A stretch of DNA of 64,000 nt, from the NCBI GenBank assembly GCA_034638255.1, contig JAWPGT010000095.1, positions 1 to 64,000 on the forward strand, in the 5' to 3' direction. Positions 10,662 to 22,337 of the stretch are shown here, piece after piece. The DNA is from Coprinus comatus. Taxonomy: Eukaryota; Basidiomycota; Agaricomycetes; Agaricales; Agaricaceae. Position 1 is the stretch's first letter. The number at the start of each line of letters is the position of its first letter. Both the position numbers and the translations under genes were made by a program. Under the pieces are notes generated by a model. That model saw only the letters and a list, made by a program, of their open reading frames with translations, did no database searches and was not told where the DNA came from.

Positions 10662-13600
10662 GGCAGCAGAAGACAAAAGGGTTACCTTTCCTCTGTACAT
10701 TTCCTACCCGTACATTATTTATTTGTTTACGTAATTTGCTAACTCCAAACTTTAACCCTCCCCGCCACATATTGAAAGTGAAACCGATTCTTTTGTATCT
10801 ATACGCCGCTTCTTCTTCCGCTCTGTCAATGTGCGCCTAAGGGTAGTGTAAGGTTTAACCTCATACGAGTTTACGCTACAAAGGGTGATACATTTCTAAT
10901 ATTGAGAAAGCACAGGTTAATTCCCCCAATAATTACCTCCTAGAAGTATGATCTTATATAGCTTGATAGCGTCTATAAATACCTATACTAAACAGTCAGT
11001 CGTATAAGGCCAACAATGAATGATTCATAAATTCCAGCACTTACTGAATTATAAATTATGATCTAAGAGGAATATGAAATGATCATGTAGGTTCCTTTTT
11101 ATTTTTGTCAGTGTATTGTATATTGGAGTATCCTTATCACAGTTGAACATGATATCTAGGTAAACGTCCTCCTTTCTTAGATATCGGCATGTTGATCACA
11201 AAGCCCCCACCGAACTTCCGCTTGGAGATATCCTACCCTCTGGGATTGAAATGCCGGAAGCCCCATGCCACCGGTGTTTTACCAGAAATATATAGGGAAT
11301 GTACGTTTCTTCGAAAGACCTTGCCTAATCAAAAATATAAAATTCTGGAGGTTCAATTCCCAAATCAATGACCATCCATTCATCAATCTACTAAGATCAA
11401 TAAATAATCCCCACCGTATTCAGAATCACGTCTATATCATGAAATATCGCAAAGCTATCATTTAAATCACCGGAGCGAATTTAAAGGGCTCGTCAATGGT
11501 CTGTCACTACATCCCAACTCTTCAGTCGAGTCCTTGCCGCATGATTGTATACATCATTTTTACTTTTGGTGCATCACAATGATTTACTGATATGTCAGGA
11601 GTCAGGAGTCAGGAGTCAGAAACACTGGTGCCAGAACATTAGTCGCCATGAAGGATAGGGTCACCTTCAAGACAAGATTCGGGTCGTTAACTACGACAAT
11701 ATTGTATGGATAGGAGCCTACCATGGAACTGAAAGTTGGCCTCGAAAATCACCGACCCTCGAATAAAGCGGACATTCTTTGTCCAAGTTCTTGTCAGGGA
11801 TGGTGTCGTGATGAGCCCGATTGACTATCCATAGTATGCCCAAGGTCTAGAGCCGGAAGAACCGCACAGTCATTACAAGCATCAAGAGCTTGACCCAAGA
11901 ATTCGGATGGCGGAAACGACATCGGAAAACATCAATCACTAGCAGAGTGAGAAAATTGTCGGAAATACTTCGCTTTTATGCTACATTTGCACCTGCATTT
12001 AGAAAATGACATTCACTTCACCAAATTCCCGCTGCAACTCAGAAACTCGAAAGTCCCGATCAAGCAATAGATTTTCGCACGCCATTGCTGATGTAACAGA
12101 TCGGAGAGGTGCTTTGCTGCTACAGTTATGTATGTTATGAAAATATTCAACAAGAACGTATACCTTGTATTACTCTGCATGCGATGATGGCCCTATGGGA
12201 GTAATACCGAAAGGCACGTACTATATAATGCCTTTTGAAACATTTGAAAAGAGTGACTCACAATTTCACTGTAGTTGTTCTAACTTGTCGCTACGAACCT
12301 GATCTAAGAGGATTGGGAGACTAACATTCTGTAGCATCATAGTGTGTAGAAGCAAGAGAGGGAAGTTGTGTCGGTAAACATATATACCTGGCATTTCATT
12401 ATTCGGCGTTTATAAAGCTTGGCGCAGCATCATCGACTCGAATACAGTCAATTACTTGTTAATTAAGTTAAGGAACGTGGAAATGACAGTTTATGTCTAA
12501 CGGTTGACCGCAGCTTGCCACTGGCCGTTCCTACGTCATACAAAATAAAATAAAAAAAGCAATGATCAATTTATGATAGGAGATGCTACTTAGCGTTTTT
12601 GTTTCAAAAGAACATGTCTTCTTCACAGTGGACCCTTTAGTCCACATCGAGTTTGACCGCAACGTTTGATGTTCAGTGGAACAGTGGGCGCACAATTTGT
12701 AAGTTGCGCATGCCGTGCTGGAACGACCTTTATTAGTGATTACCAGTCAGTAATAGTGTCAAGTTTGTGAGTAATAGTAAATAATCTAGTCAATTTTCCA
12801 ATTCCTTGGACCTCTCACGCGTGGCAACCCTTGTATTATGATACAATTTGAATATTGTAGAATCTATGAGGCGAAAACGAATATCTACCCCTGGGATCGG
12901 GACTCTGAAACAGAAAATATGTATGTAGATCCCAACCCAGAATAGCGGTTAGCACGTTTCACGGATATCTACAGGATGATCGCATCAGGTGCTTCCTACC
13001 CTGAGATTTGTCTTTACATACACATATACTACGTATCAGAGTCTGTTTGCCACTAGGAGATGATGCATGTGCCAAGGTATACATGATCTCAAGTAAATAG
13101 GATGTGTTTCATTTCGCGGGGAACTCTTAGATTCCGCCGGCTAGTGAACTAATGTATACACTGTGAATGTGACACAACCGCCGACGGTGGGCGGCGTTGG
13201 GAACATATGATGGGATCAAACTTGTCGTCTAACAAGAACTCGAAAACGTGGAAGAGGATATCAGATACATATTCATATCACGATCCGATGATGTAGTCCT
13301 CTGTAAAATATGGCATATCGTATTAGCCTTTAAAACTCAATTGTTTACTCTACAATCACTCCAGGGAGTTGCATGTATGCACCTTCCGCTTTTGAAGTCA
13401 TCGGAAGTTAAAACCGTACACGGCGTGAAATGTGGAATTCTGATGGAATCCATAGTTCGGGGCCATGAGCTGTACATATATATTGCGTTTGTTTCCTGGC
13501 CAGAGCCACTGAGACGCCACAATTAACAACCCGGGGAAAATTAGTGTGATGCTTCTGTCCCGAGGTTGGCCTGGTTCTCCGAATCCAGAGTTTGTAGTCA

Positions 13601-14079
13601 CCCACTAAATCCAAGCTCCTACTTGCTGCTTCATGTGTTATTTTCTAACTCCTGGAATTTTCAACCGCAGAAGTTGGTCAATTATAAGCGAGGTCTGATT
13701 TGTGTGATCTTCATCATGATCTTGCTAGGTCCCTGGCGTAATCTCTATTAATAAAGCAATACAGTACCATTAGATACCATCTAAACGTCTTCTCAACATC
13801 TTCTCTACTGGTGATATCGGGCACATAGCCACAATTATCGCCTTTAGGATGCACTAAATCGAAAGAATATCATATACTACATATCACCACAATGACCATA
13901 AATAATTATAGTACTTAATAATATAACATATAATGCGCTGATAATCTACAGGTTCGTCTCGGACATAATCTAATGGTCTAAATAGAATAAATAGCATAAA
14001 TAAATCTAATAAATAGGTAGAGGAAGAGGGACTTGTCAATAAATAAAAATTCTAATCACCGATGTATCGGAATAATATT
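10662..14079. other. 3.4-kb gene-poor region
   Basis: No frame with recognisable protein content and no splice-joined series. The longest frames are under 100 codons without motifs. It looks like decayed intergenic or ancient element DNA. The only structured item I see is the heptamer repeat at 11594. Confidence 0.5.
11594..11619. repeat. Short tandem heptamer GTCAGGA, 3.7 units
   Basis: GTCAGGA is repeated at 11594, 11601 and 11608, with a partial fourth unit at 11615. A simple microsatellite in otherwise unique sequence. Confidence 0.85.
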
Positions 14080-14832
14080 CTAGTCGCGGATTCGTTCGGA
14101 TAATATGGCAATAATAGCAGTAACCACACTGTCCAACAAGCCATCTACGATGACTTGTTCGCTTGCTTCAAGTACGGTAGTTCCGTCTGAAGCGGGATAA
14201 ACTTTCCCTAGTTGCTGGAGACGGTTTAACGAGTAGGTATAGAACTATCAATAGAGTGTTTCAGCGACCAGTTCAAGGAGAAGATGAAAGGAAACATATA
14301 TACTCACATACATCGCATCACGCGCGAACTGCCATGTGTAGTGTCTCCCCGATAATTGCATCAAACGAGAGCTAAAATCGACCCATTAGGTTTTCTCGAA
14401 ATAGGGTGAGACAATGGTACTTGGACCTCACCTGTGATCCGGAGCCAATGGAAGCCATTGGGTCACCTTTTGCCTGCCAACAACTCCGTATATTTCTATT
14501 TCTGCGCCTTGTGACTTCCATACAATGAACCCAACTGAAGTGCCATTCCCGCGTTCCACCGTTGTATATTCATGGCCGTTTTGTGCCATACGAATTTTGT
14601 AAGCTCGAGATCGTGAGGACGAGTCCATCACATCACAACCAGTGACAAGACCTTGCCTTTGGGATGTGAAGATAAACTTCCTAGTAGGTGTGGATGAATC
14701 TGGTGTTGGATATGGTAGAGCCCCGAAGGTTGGTGGTTGAGATCCTATACTTGGACCTTGATGATCGTTAACTGAGTGAGGATTGGCAGGGTTGTACCAG
14801 CCGGCTTGAGCGTAGGGGTTCGTGCCGAACAT
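14080..14832 (-). CDS. DUF6593-family protein (copy A)
   Basis: Three exons (14832-14432, 14371-14308, 14244-14080) encode 209 residues. A short N-terminal tail (MFGTNPYAQAGWYNP) precedes a globular domain in which successive strands read FIFTSQRQG, SRAYKIRMA, TTVERGNGTSVGFIVWKS and EIEIYGVVGRQKVTQWLP. The remainder of the domain is RLMQLSGRHYTWQF. This matches the basidiomycete-specific DUF6593 fold as I know it; the function is unknown. Copy B at 17869-18579 shares the MFG start, the NPxxQxxWYNP motif and a 64-bp middle exon of the same phase. The ATG at 14832 is chosen over an upstream in-frame one because both paralogs begin with MFG. Confidence 0.75.
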
Positions 14833-14914
14833 ACTGATTATGAGTTTGGTGAAGTGGGAGGAACTTAGAGACAGTAGGTGGATGAAGAACCTAGTGCTAC
14901 CTACATACCTTCCG

Positions 14915-14921
14915 TTATATA
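14915..14921 (-). promoter_or_regulatory. TATA box of DUF6593 copy A
   Basis: TATATAA on the minus strand, about 85 bp upstream of the chosen ATG. This supports transcription toward 14080. Confidence 0.4.
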
Positions 14922-16323
14922 GTGCTGGAATGTAGTATACTATAACTCGATGAAACATAGGATGACGACCATGGTTTACCAGGGTTGACATACATTAGGA
15001 ATCTGAGTTGCTTCCCTCTAAACTCCGAACAGAGTGTCGAGACTGCCGACCTCCAGCTGAGGCACTGGGGTCTGTTTCCTACCTTCAATATCACCGCTCA
15101 TAACTAAGGTGATACATTAATGTTGGTGATTCGAACTCAATCGTCCTGAGCTCGTAGCGAGATGGTTGTGTCCCTTGGCAGTATAATTCTATGTATTAGA
15201 AGAAACATCAGGGAAATATACCGTACAATCATACATCATGAAGACATATCGAACATGTTTTGATCCGGTTTGGGGGAAAATGCATTGAGATCTAAACATC
15301 ATCGGTAATTTTTAGTCTATAGGTCCAACGATTTCATCGGTTGTATCACGAATGCAACAGTACAGCATTGTGTCATAGGCTCGATATCAATCAATCCGTT
15401 ATTGAACATACGATCCCCAACCTCAACTTGGCTATGAGATTCTTGTTTATGCCATCTGTGCGACCCTGACCCGTGCAAGATCATCCCACCAAATACGTCT
15501 TGAACTTGAAACGTGGTTTCTCATACAAGGACCTTGGCACAAACATGCAATACTTTCAAGCTCACTCCGAGCCAGAGGGATACTAACGCACTTCAGACTG
15601 TTGGCATGTATAATTAGCGTCACGATGGGCGCCCTACCACCGTCCAGCGTCCAGATCGGGTATAGGCGGTCGACATTAAGTATTGGATAAGGCTATTGAA
15701 TATTTGAATATGGGAGAGTCTACTCCTTTCGTCATTGTTTGCCGTTGAGATCGATGTGCTCCTGGATTTGGTGGAAACAGGTTGGAAATTCGATATAGTC
15801 CCAACAATATAAGTACTATTGGAAAAAAAAATTATTTCTTCTTATACAACTGTCCACTGTTATTCTTGCGATAGAGTCGCGCATAATACCTCGGAATAAA
15901 GAAGCTATCCTTCAGTAATATGCTTGGTTAAGAGTTTCTTAGACTTGCATAGATTCAGAACTAAAACAGGCGCCTTTTTTTAAAACACCCATGATGAAGT
16001 TGTTGACCCTGTCAAGCGGCCCTAGCACGTTCACACGGCCAGCCCTGTTGCTTACTCTGGGACACGGCCGTAACAGCGGAGCGCTTTCACCCAACGCGGG
16101 CGCTTGAGCGAATACTCATGCCCTCCACCATGACGCCTCCACTTTCCTCAACTTTACCTCTCTCTCCTTCTTCAAGACGTGATTTTGCGATACGGTGAGC
16201 TCTGCTTACAGCCTTCTTGAGTTGACTCCGCTCAATTGCACTAGAAATGGACCAATAGTGAGTGAGGTTTGGTTCGCAGAAGGTTCTCGGAAATCAATGA
16301 TGTGGTAGTTTGTAGGGTTCACG
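14922..16323. other. Intergenic region between divergent genes
   Basis: Separates DUF6593 copy A from the DUF6534 gene. A C/T-rich stretch at about 16120-16190 may be promoter for the latter. I see no gene. Confidence 0.45.
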
Positions 16324-17697
16324 ATGGACTGTGTCTTGTTTGGTCTACTGATCGCTCAATCATGTGCGTCGAGCTCGAGTTCGCCTGCCATTAGTACCTA
16401 GCACCTCAGCTAAACAGGTAATACAGGCATCTACAGTCGACGAAGAAAATGGCATAATGATCAACTTACACTACAGGCATTCGGTGAGTTCTACATCATG
16501 ATCGACATTGAGACCATCACAAACTATTTTTGTCAGTTTATCTTTTATGTATCATAGAATTATTTCGCTTCGCAATCGTGACCCACAGCACCTGGGACTT
16601 GTTGATACTTCAAAAGGTGCAGCCAGGATGGTATCCAGGATCCACACCCCTCTCACTCGCACTTCCTTCGCTTGTTGGTTTCGGTAAACCTTTCCTTCTC
16701 TTCATAAATATGGTTTCTAATTGCCCAATAATAGAATCTTCGATAGTTCAATGCTTCTTTGCGTGGTATGTGAAAATTTCTCTGTGTTGATATTGATATC
16801 CAATAATAACATAATAAAGGCGAGCTTGGTCCATGAAGAGGCACCAAAAATTTTGGTGGATCGTATCTCTCGTTATAGTTATAATATCTCTTGTGCAGAC
16901 AGGTGGCTCGGTGGGAGTGAGTTACCATGTATGTTTCTTTACATCCTTTAATCTATGTTGCTATTCCTAATGGATTTTTCAGCTGGGAATGACGATAGAA
17001 GGAATGCCAAACGCTGATGAAGTAAGAAAAACATCGATATGCACGACGGTATGATTGCAAAAGACCCTGGTATATAGCATAGAAAAAGCTTACACCTTCA
17101 CAATTTATAAGGTGTGGCTTGCAGGAAGCTTTGTGTGTGATCTGTGCATTGTTGCGGGTATGACTTCTGTGGTAGGTTCTCGGATTTCTACTTCATACGT
17201 GAGCTAACATAAGTCTTGGCAACAGCTTATTAGCGTTAGAAGAACGGTTATGTTTTACGAAACAGAAAAGATAATCGATTATCTGGTACGGTTAACAGTG
17301 GAGACAGGAGCGCTCACAGTTCTGGCAGCAGCGTCCATGTTAGGCTTACATTTGAAATTTCCTGAAGCAAGCTTCTGCTATGGAATGTAAGCCCCACAGT
17401 CCACTTGAGATTGGTGACGCAATATACTCATTGAATACCTTATATCGCAGCTTATACATTCTTGGTGGACTGTAAGTATTTTCGTTATGACCGGCGTTAG
17501 CATCATTTCTTAATATATCGTACAGATACACGAACATCCTGCTGTATCTCTTAAACTGGAGAGAGACACCTATCGACTTACGGAACAACAACGAGATTAG
17601 TATACCCCTTGCTGGTGTAGGTCCTCCGGGCCCCACCTCTCAACCTGTAAATGAAGAGAGCACACTAGGACCAGCTCCAAGCCGAAGTTCTAAATAA
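16324..17697 (+). CDS. DUF6534-type multi-pass membrane protein
   Basis: Many short exons encode a membrane protein of the basidiomycete DUF6534 type, usually seven helices with unknown function. Readable exons in order carry RFAIVTHSTWDLLI (16563-16610), IESSIVQCFFAW (about 16733-16768), then SMKRHQKFWWIVSLVIVIIS with QTGGSVGVSYH (to 16928). Next come VWLAGSFVCDLCIVAGMTSV (17111-17170), MFYETEKIIDYLVRLTVETG with LTVLAAASMLGL (about 17225-17388) and TNILLYLLNWRE (about 17530-17565). A polar C-terminal tail ends at TAA 17695-17697. The VQCFFAW motif followed by a second aromatic helix is typical. The first exons are uncertain: ATG at 16324 (MDCVLFGLLIAQS) is the best candidate, with another at 16248. 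It sits between two DUF6593 paralogs. Confidence 0.6.
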
Positions 17698-17868
17698 TGA
17701 AGTATTCTATTCACTACTACTACTATCATTCTATTTAATTACTATCGGACTCACCTTAGACATACATATACTTAGGACGAACATCAAAAATTAAAGGGTT
17801 ATACAATACTACACAAATACATAGTCACTTTATGAAAAAAGAAAAACATAGTTTGCCATATCCATCCA

Positions 17869-18579
17869 TCAGTCAAAACAACGACCGGACTGTAATAGAA
17901 CAGTCACAACAACGGCGATGTCTAATAGGTCTGCCTGAACGGCTGATGTAGTGATTTCTAACAACACGCCCTGTGGTATCCTGGTGATTTTTGCCAATGG
18001 TTCTCCATCAACGTCATTCAATGGGCGGAGCTAAATAAAATCAGGAAATATGTCCTCAACTACCACTCTGACCAGGGACTCACATATATGATATCACCCG
18101 AAGTCATCCAAATATATTGCTTGTTCTGAAGGTTCATAAGTCTACCCCTGAGAAAACGTCATTCATTATCCAGTTAATTAAGCTCAAGATCTAAAAACAG
18201 CATACCTTCTATCTGGGCTGAAAGGAAATAGTACTGATGCACGTTGTTTTTGGAAGTGAGGTAGAATCTCGACTTCCGGATGTCGCTGCCAGTCAATGAT
18301 ACCCGAGATGTCCCCATCGGCCCTTTTGATCATTGTATCCCCAAGACCACGCCTGCTGGTTGTGATTCGATATGACCTCTGGAAATTGACGTCCGTAACT
18401 TCACTATTGAGAATATCAAAGTCACGACTGGTAAATATGAATGTTATGATATTTGGTGAAAGAACGGGGATATAGTGGGGTAGTGCGCCAAAAGTTGGAG
18501 ATAATCTCTCAGGTTCAACCAAGGAACCATTCGTCTGTGGATTATACCAGTTCCCTTGACCGTACGGATTTCCAAACAT
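17869..18579 (-). CDS. DUF6593-family protein (copy B)
   Basis: Three exons (18579-18206, 18147-18084, 18030-17869) encode 199 residues. It begins MFGNPYGQGNWYNP, then shows the domain strands FIFTSRDFDILNSEV, RSYRITTSRRG, DGDISGIIDWQRHPEVEI and ASVLFPFSPDRR. The rest of the domain contains RLMNLQNKQYIWMTSGDIIY and a C-terminal strand pair. The pattern of a basic strand, then 'DG..SGIIDW..HPEVEI', is the core of DUF6593. The function is unknown. The 64-bp second exon and its phase are the same as in copy A, so the two arose by duplication, although the proteins have diverged widely. Confidence 0.75.
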
Positions 18580-19152
18580 AATGAGATGAGGGACGAAGGG
18601 AGAGTGATCGATCGTGATCATTATGTACCAGAGGTATTTGTAGTAAACGAGGTGTCCAGGGTGATATAATGAAACATGACGGGTGTGAGGGATGCAATAG
18701 GATATACGGTGTCCTCGGTGGTTGGAAGATGATCTGCACCGTCACTAGGCATCAAGCAAAGACATGCTGTTGTATACAACCAATTAGGAGGCAGTGAAGC
18801 TTGGATGTCATGAGAGGCCATCTCGGCGACGAGCCTGCGAATATGGAAGTCTACTACCTGACACAGTTGCCTCACTAGTCTGAACCGGCGATTACACCGG
18901 CGTTGCTCGGCTTGCCACTACTCAATTTATTTAGGTTTTATTACTAATGCATTGGTACTTAACCCCATCTCACTGGGCCACTACATCAGACTACATCGCC
19001 CAAACGATGATGGATTGTCGATTCACGGGACGATCACTTGGTAAGTCATTCAATGAGTATTTATAGAATTGGTGTTTTAAGTTGCTTTAGCGTCTTTCTC
19101 CCGCCTTACAAACCTGCAGCAGTACACATAACGAAGCGTTCGCTCCAGTATG
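18580..19152. other. Intergenic region between divergent genes
   Basis: Lies between DUF6593 copy B and the first 5'-nucleotidase copy. A minus-strand frame of 84 codons (18621-18875) has no motif and overlaps the presumed promoter. I do not call a gene. Confidence 0.4.
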
Positions 19153-19160
19153 TATAAAAT
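19153..19160 (+). promoter_or_regulatory. TATA box of nucleotidase copy 1
   Basis: TATAAAAT lies 106 bp upstream of the ATG. The paralog has TATAAAAA 109 bp upstream, so position as well as motif is conserved. Confidence 0.55.
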
Positions 19161-19258
19161 GCGTTTGGCCAAACCCCACTTCCCATCACTCTAGGAATTT
19201 ACAGCACGGGACTGTGGACGTACAACACACTCCAATACTGAATCGAAGTCTCCAAGTC

Positions 19259-21191
19259 ATGCGATTGATAACGCCCATCCTGCTGCTTGTCATTCTCTGT
19301 GTGGGGCAAACCGTCCAAGATCCAGCGTTAGCCGCTGAGCCTATCAAAGTCGACAGACTTGTTTCTCGGCGCCACCAACACCAACATCAACTTGAGGCTC
19401 GCGATCAAGGCTACTCAAATGGCGGGAATGCGCTTACTAATGGGAGTGGAGAGGATGGACAACTACGAAATTCTCACAATTTTGAAATTTCCTTCTATCA
19501 TCTCAATGACGTTCATAGGTAAGTTCCTTTTTTTGTGCTGTGATCATTAATGTTAATGTGACTTTAAAATGCACTTACGTTCATGACAGTCATCTAGATG
19601 AGTATAGACCCAATGGTGCTTTTTGCATGGATCCGATTCGTGGTAGGCTTTAATTATCTATAGTAGTTCAGCATTTTCTGAAGGAGAAGTTGTAGGATGT
19701 GTTGGTGGATACTCGAGACTGAAAGCACTCATAGATGAAATGCGTCCCCAGAAGAAAAATTCGCTTTTCTTGAATGCTGGAGATGAATTCCAGGTATGTT
19801 CTTTTACAGGTGTTTACTATCATTTGGCAAGTCCTTATAAGCGTGTATTCTACCAAACGTTTTTAGGGTACTCTCTATTATTCCATCTTCAAAGGCGAGA
19901 AAATTGCAGATACTCTCAATCAATTCGGTTTTGACGCAATGACTCTCGGAAATCACGAATTCGACGATGGAGATGATTTAATTAGTGAATTTATCTCCAA
20001 TCTCACATTCCCTGTCATTTCTAGCAACATCCATACATCCCATCCCAAGCTCGCAAAGGGTCTTATACCATACAAGATCTTCCACAAACACCAGCTCGCT
20101 GTATTGGCTTTGACCACTGAAGAAACTGCATCGACTTCCAACCCCAGCAACCTCACGAAATTCGAGGATCCAGTTCAATCTACACAACGTACAGTGAAGC
20201 TCATCAATAAATTACATCCTAACATCAAACGTATCGTTGCTTTGACCCATATCGGTTATGAGCAAGACATAGTCTTGGCTAAGAACACGACTGGCATCTC
20301 CTTGATCATCGGCGGTCACTCTCATACCCTCTTGGGAAGTGATACCGGTGCAGTCGGTGCATATCCTACCATTGCGGAAAACAAGAATGGGGATGAAGTT
20401 TTCATTGTTACTGCGCATCGATGGGGTGAACGACTTGGTTATATCGACGTCGAATATGATCGTTATGGCAAAATCGTATCATATGAAGGAGCTCCTTTCC
20501 ATCTCACAAATGCTACCAAGGAGGATGCTGGTCTTAAGCACAAGTTACCGAATGGGCCCAATCTTTCGAAGAATTCAATCGTCGAGTCATTGGTTTTACC
20601 GCTTCCCCACTCGATCGAAGTATATGTCAAGAAGGGGAATGTACTTTGGGTGATGTTACTGCGGACACACTTCATGCAGCACTCCCAGATACAGTTGGTG
20701 GAATTATGAACTCGGGTGGAATGCGAACAGATATCGTGGCAGGGAGTATCAGTGCCCGACAACCTTTAGAATGTTTTCCATTTGGAAACAGTCTCACTGA
20801 ACTCGATTTCACTGGTTCCGAGCTCTGGGATACTTTCGAAGGCATCGTTTCACATGTCAACGTCAATAACGGTTTGGAAGTCACAAGCTTTGCTCAAGTA
20901 TCCAGCAGCATTAGATTCACATATAATCCTCAAAATCCGGTTGGTAGTAGGTTAATCACTCCCACAATCGGAGGGCAGTCTGTATCTCTTTCACAGACAT
21001 ATTCCATTGCCACCGTTGACTTCCTTGCACAAGGTGGTGATAACTTCTGGCCGTCTCGTCTTGAATATCCTACGTTGTCCACCATCGACGAGGTCTGGAG
21101 TACATATACCCAAGCAAATACTCCGTTTGACGTTCACCTTGATGGTCGGATTTCTATCACGGAGGAAACCGTTCCCCAGAAACCTACCTAA
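19259..21191 (+). pseudogene. Secreted 5'-nucleotidase, copy 1, single-base frameshift
   Basis: Same layout as the intact copy at 22338: signal peptide (MRLITPILLLVILC), four exons, metallophosphatase motifs NDVHSH, GNHEFD and GGHSH, then a C-terminal substrate domain with NSGGMRTD and DFLAQGGDNFW. At about 20536 this copy reads CTTAAGC where the intact copy reads CTTAAAGC. The missing A shifts the frame, and translation stops at about 20709 after roughly 55 foreign residues. The other frame, from about 20540 to the stop at 21189-21191, is fully open and homologous to the end of the paralog. The lesion therefore looks recent, or is an assembly error in an A run. If real, the product keeps the metal-binding domain but loses the nucleotide-binding one. 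Positions 19867-20575 are almost identical to 22917-23625 while the flanks are not. Confidence 0.8.
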
Positions 21192-22228
21192 TACGACTTG
21201 AGTTGCTCCATGAATCTCACTTGTTACTATGTCTCATTTCCGCAGAGGTACATATACTTTCAAATGGACACCAAAGGTTTTGACTCTTTCTTTTCTCAGG
21301 GCTTAGCATTTATCCACTATTACTTGTAGTGATATAGTATTAGAGCTCCGCTGATATTCCTACGGACTCCAAATAGCATTGAATCGTATTATCACTCTGT
21401 AGTATGTAGTACGTTTTTTAAAACACATCTTGAATGAAACTTGAAAGAAAGGCACTGATTATATACTTTCAACCCCAGAATATATGACAAGTAACCTTAC
21501 TATAAATATCAACAAATCTTTCGTGAACCAGCTATTTCGCATCATTTCAAAGCTGGGCTTTATGGCTGTCACATTTCTGGTCAGTGTTGGATAAATCACT
21601 ATGGAGCTCAATACAAATAATGTTCAACCATGATGTGTTCCTAATAGTTTAACCTTAACTTTAGAACTAGCCACCGAGCGGCTTATGATGGCTATGGCAG
21701 ACTGGTTGTTCATTATCCCTAATGTCATGGGCACGAGTTACTACATACACCACACATAGTACTTGTGTGGTACCTTTGACACACGTGTACGACTTGTATC
21801 ATGGCCTATCATAATGGCTCGACAGCGTGCTACATAGGTCCCGGCTAGCCATGACACGACAAGTACCCTATCGCATTTGACAATATGATACCATGCCTAT
21901 ATCTTACTTGTAACTTGAATTGACGCAACATTTATCAAAGATTTGAATAGGGAGTCAGCCAACCTATTAAACTTCAGGATGAGATGAGCCAGTGAGAGTG
22001 GCCACCTCCACTTCAGCACTGGAGTATAAACGTGTGTGTCTTTACTATATACCCATGACATGTACTACTAGTAATAGTAAATACATATACCCGCACGTTG
22101 TTGCCGATGATTAACAATCGACACATTACCATCAACCAAGTCAATTGATGGCCCTTTTCTGTTGTGGTGTGGAAATTTTGATTGTTCAGCTGCTGCTATC
22201 CTAATTAACGTTTGAAACTTGAAATTTG
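21192..22228. other. Intergenic region between nucleotidase copies
   Basis: About 1 kb of unique sequence with no readable gene. Contains the 3' UTR of copy 1 and the promoter of copy 2. Confidence 0.5.
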
Positions 22229-22236
22229 TATAAAAA
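22229..22236 (+). promoter_or_regulatory. TATA box of nucleotidase copy 2
   Basis: TATAAAAA, 109 bp upstream of the ATG at 22338, mirrored at the same distance in copy 1. Confidence 0.6.
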
Positions 22237-22337
22237 CCCCAATGGCTCTTTTCCCCAAGTTTTCCTAAGGTCAACTTCTTGACTCCATCACTGATTCACT
22301 CCAGGACATCCTACCCCCATACAGGGTTTCCCAAGTG

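Noticed and set aside
15115..15185. TTCGAATCACC on the minus strand, like a tRNA B box
   Set aside because: No A box or cloverleaf at the correct distance, and a second box-like motif is in the wrong order.
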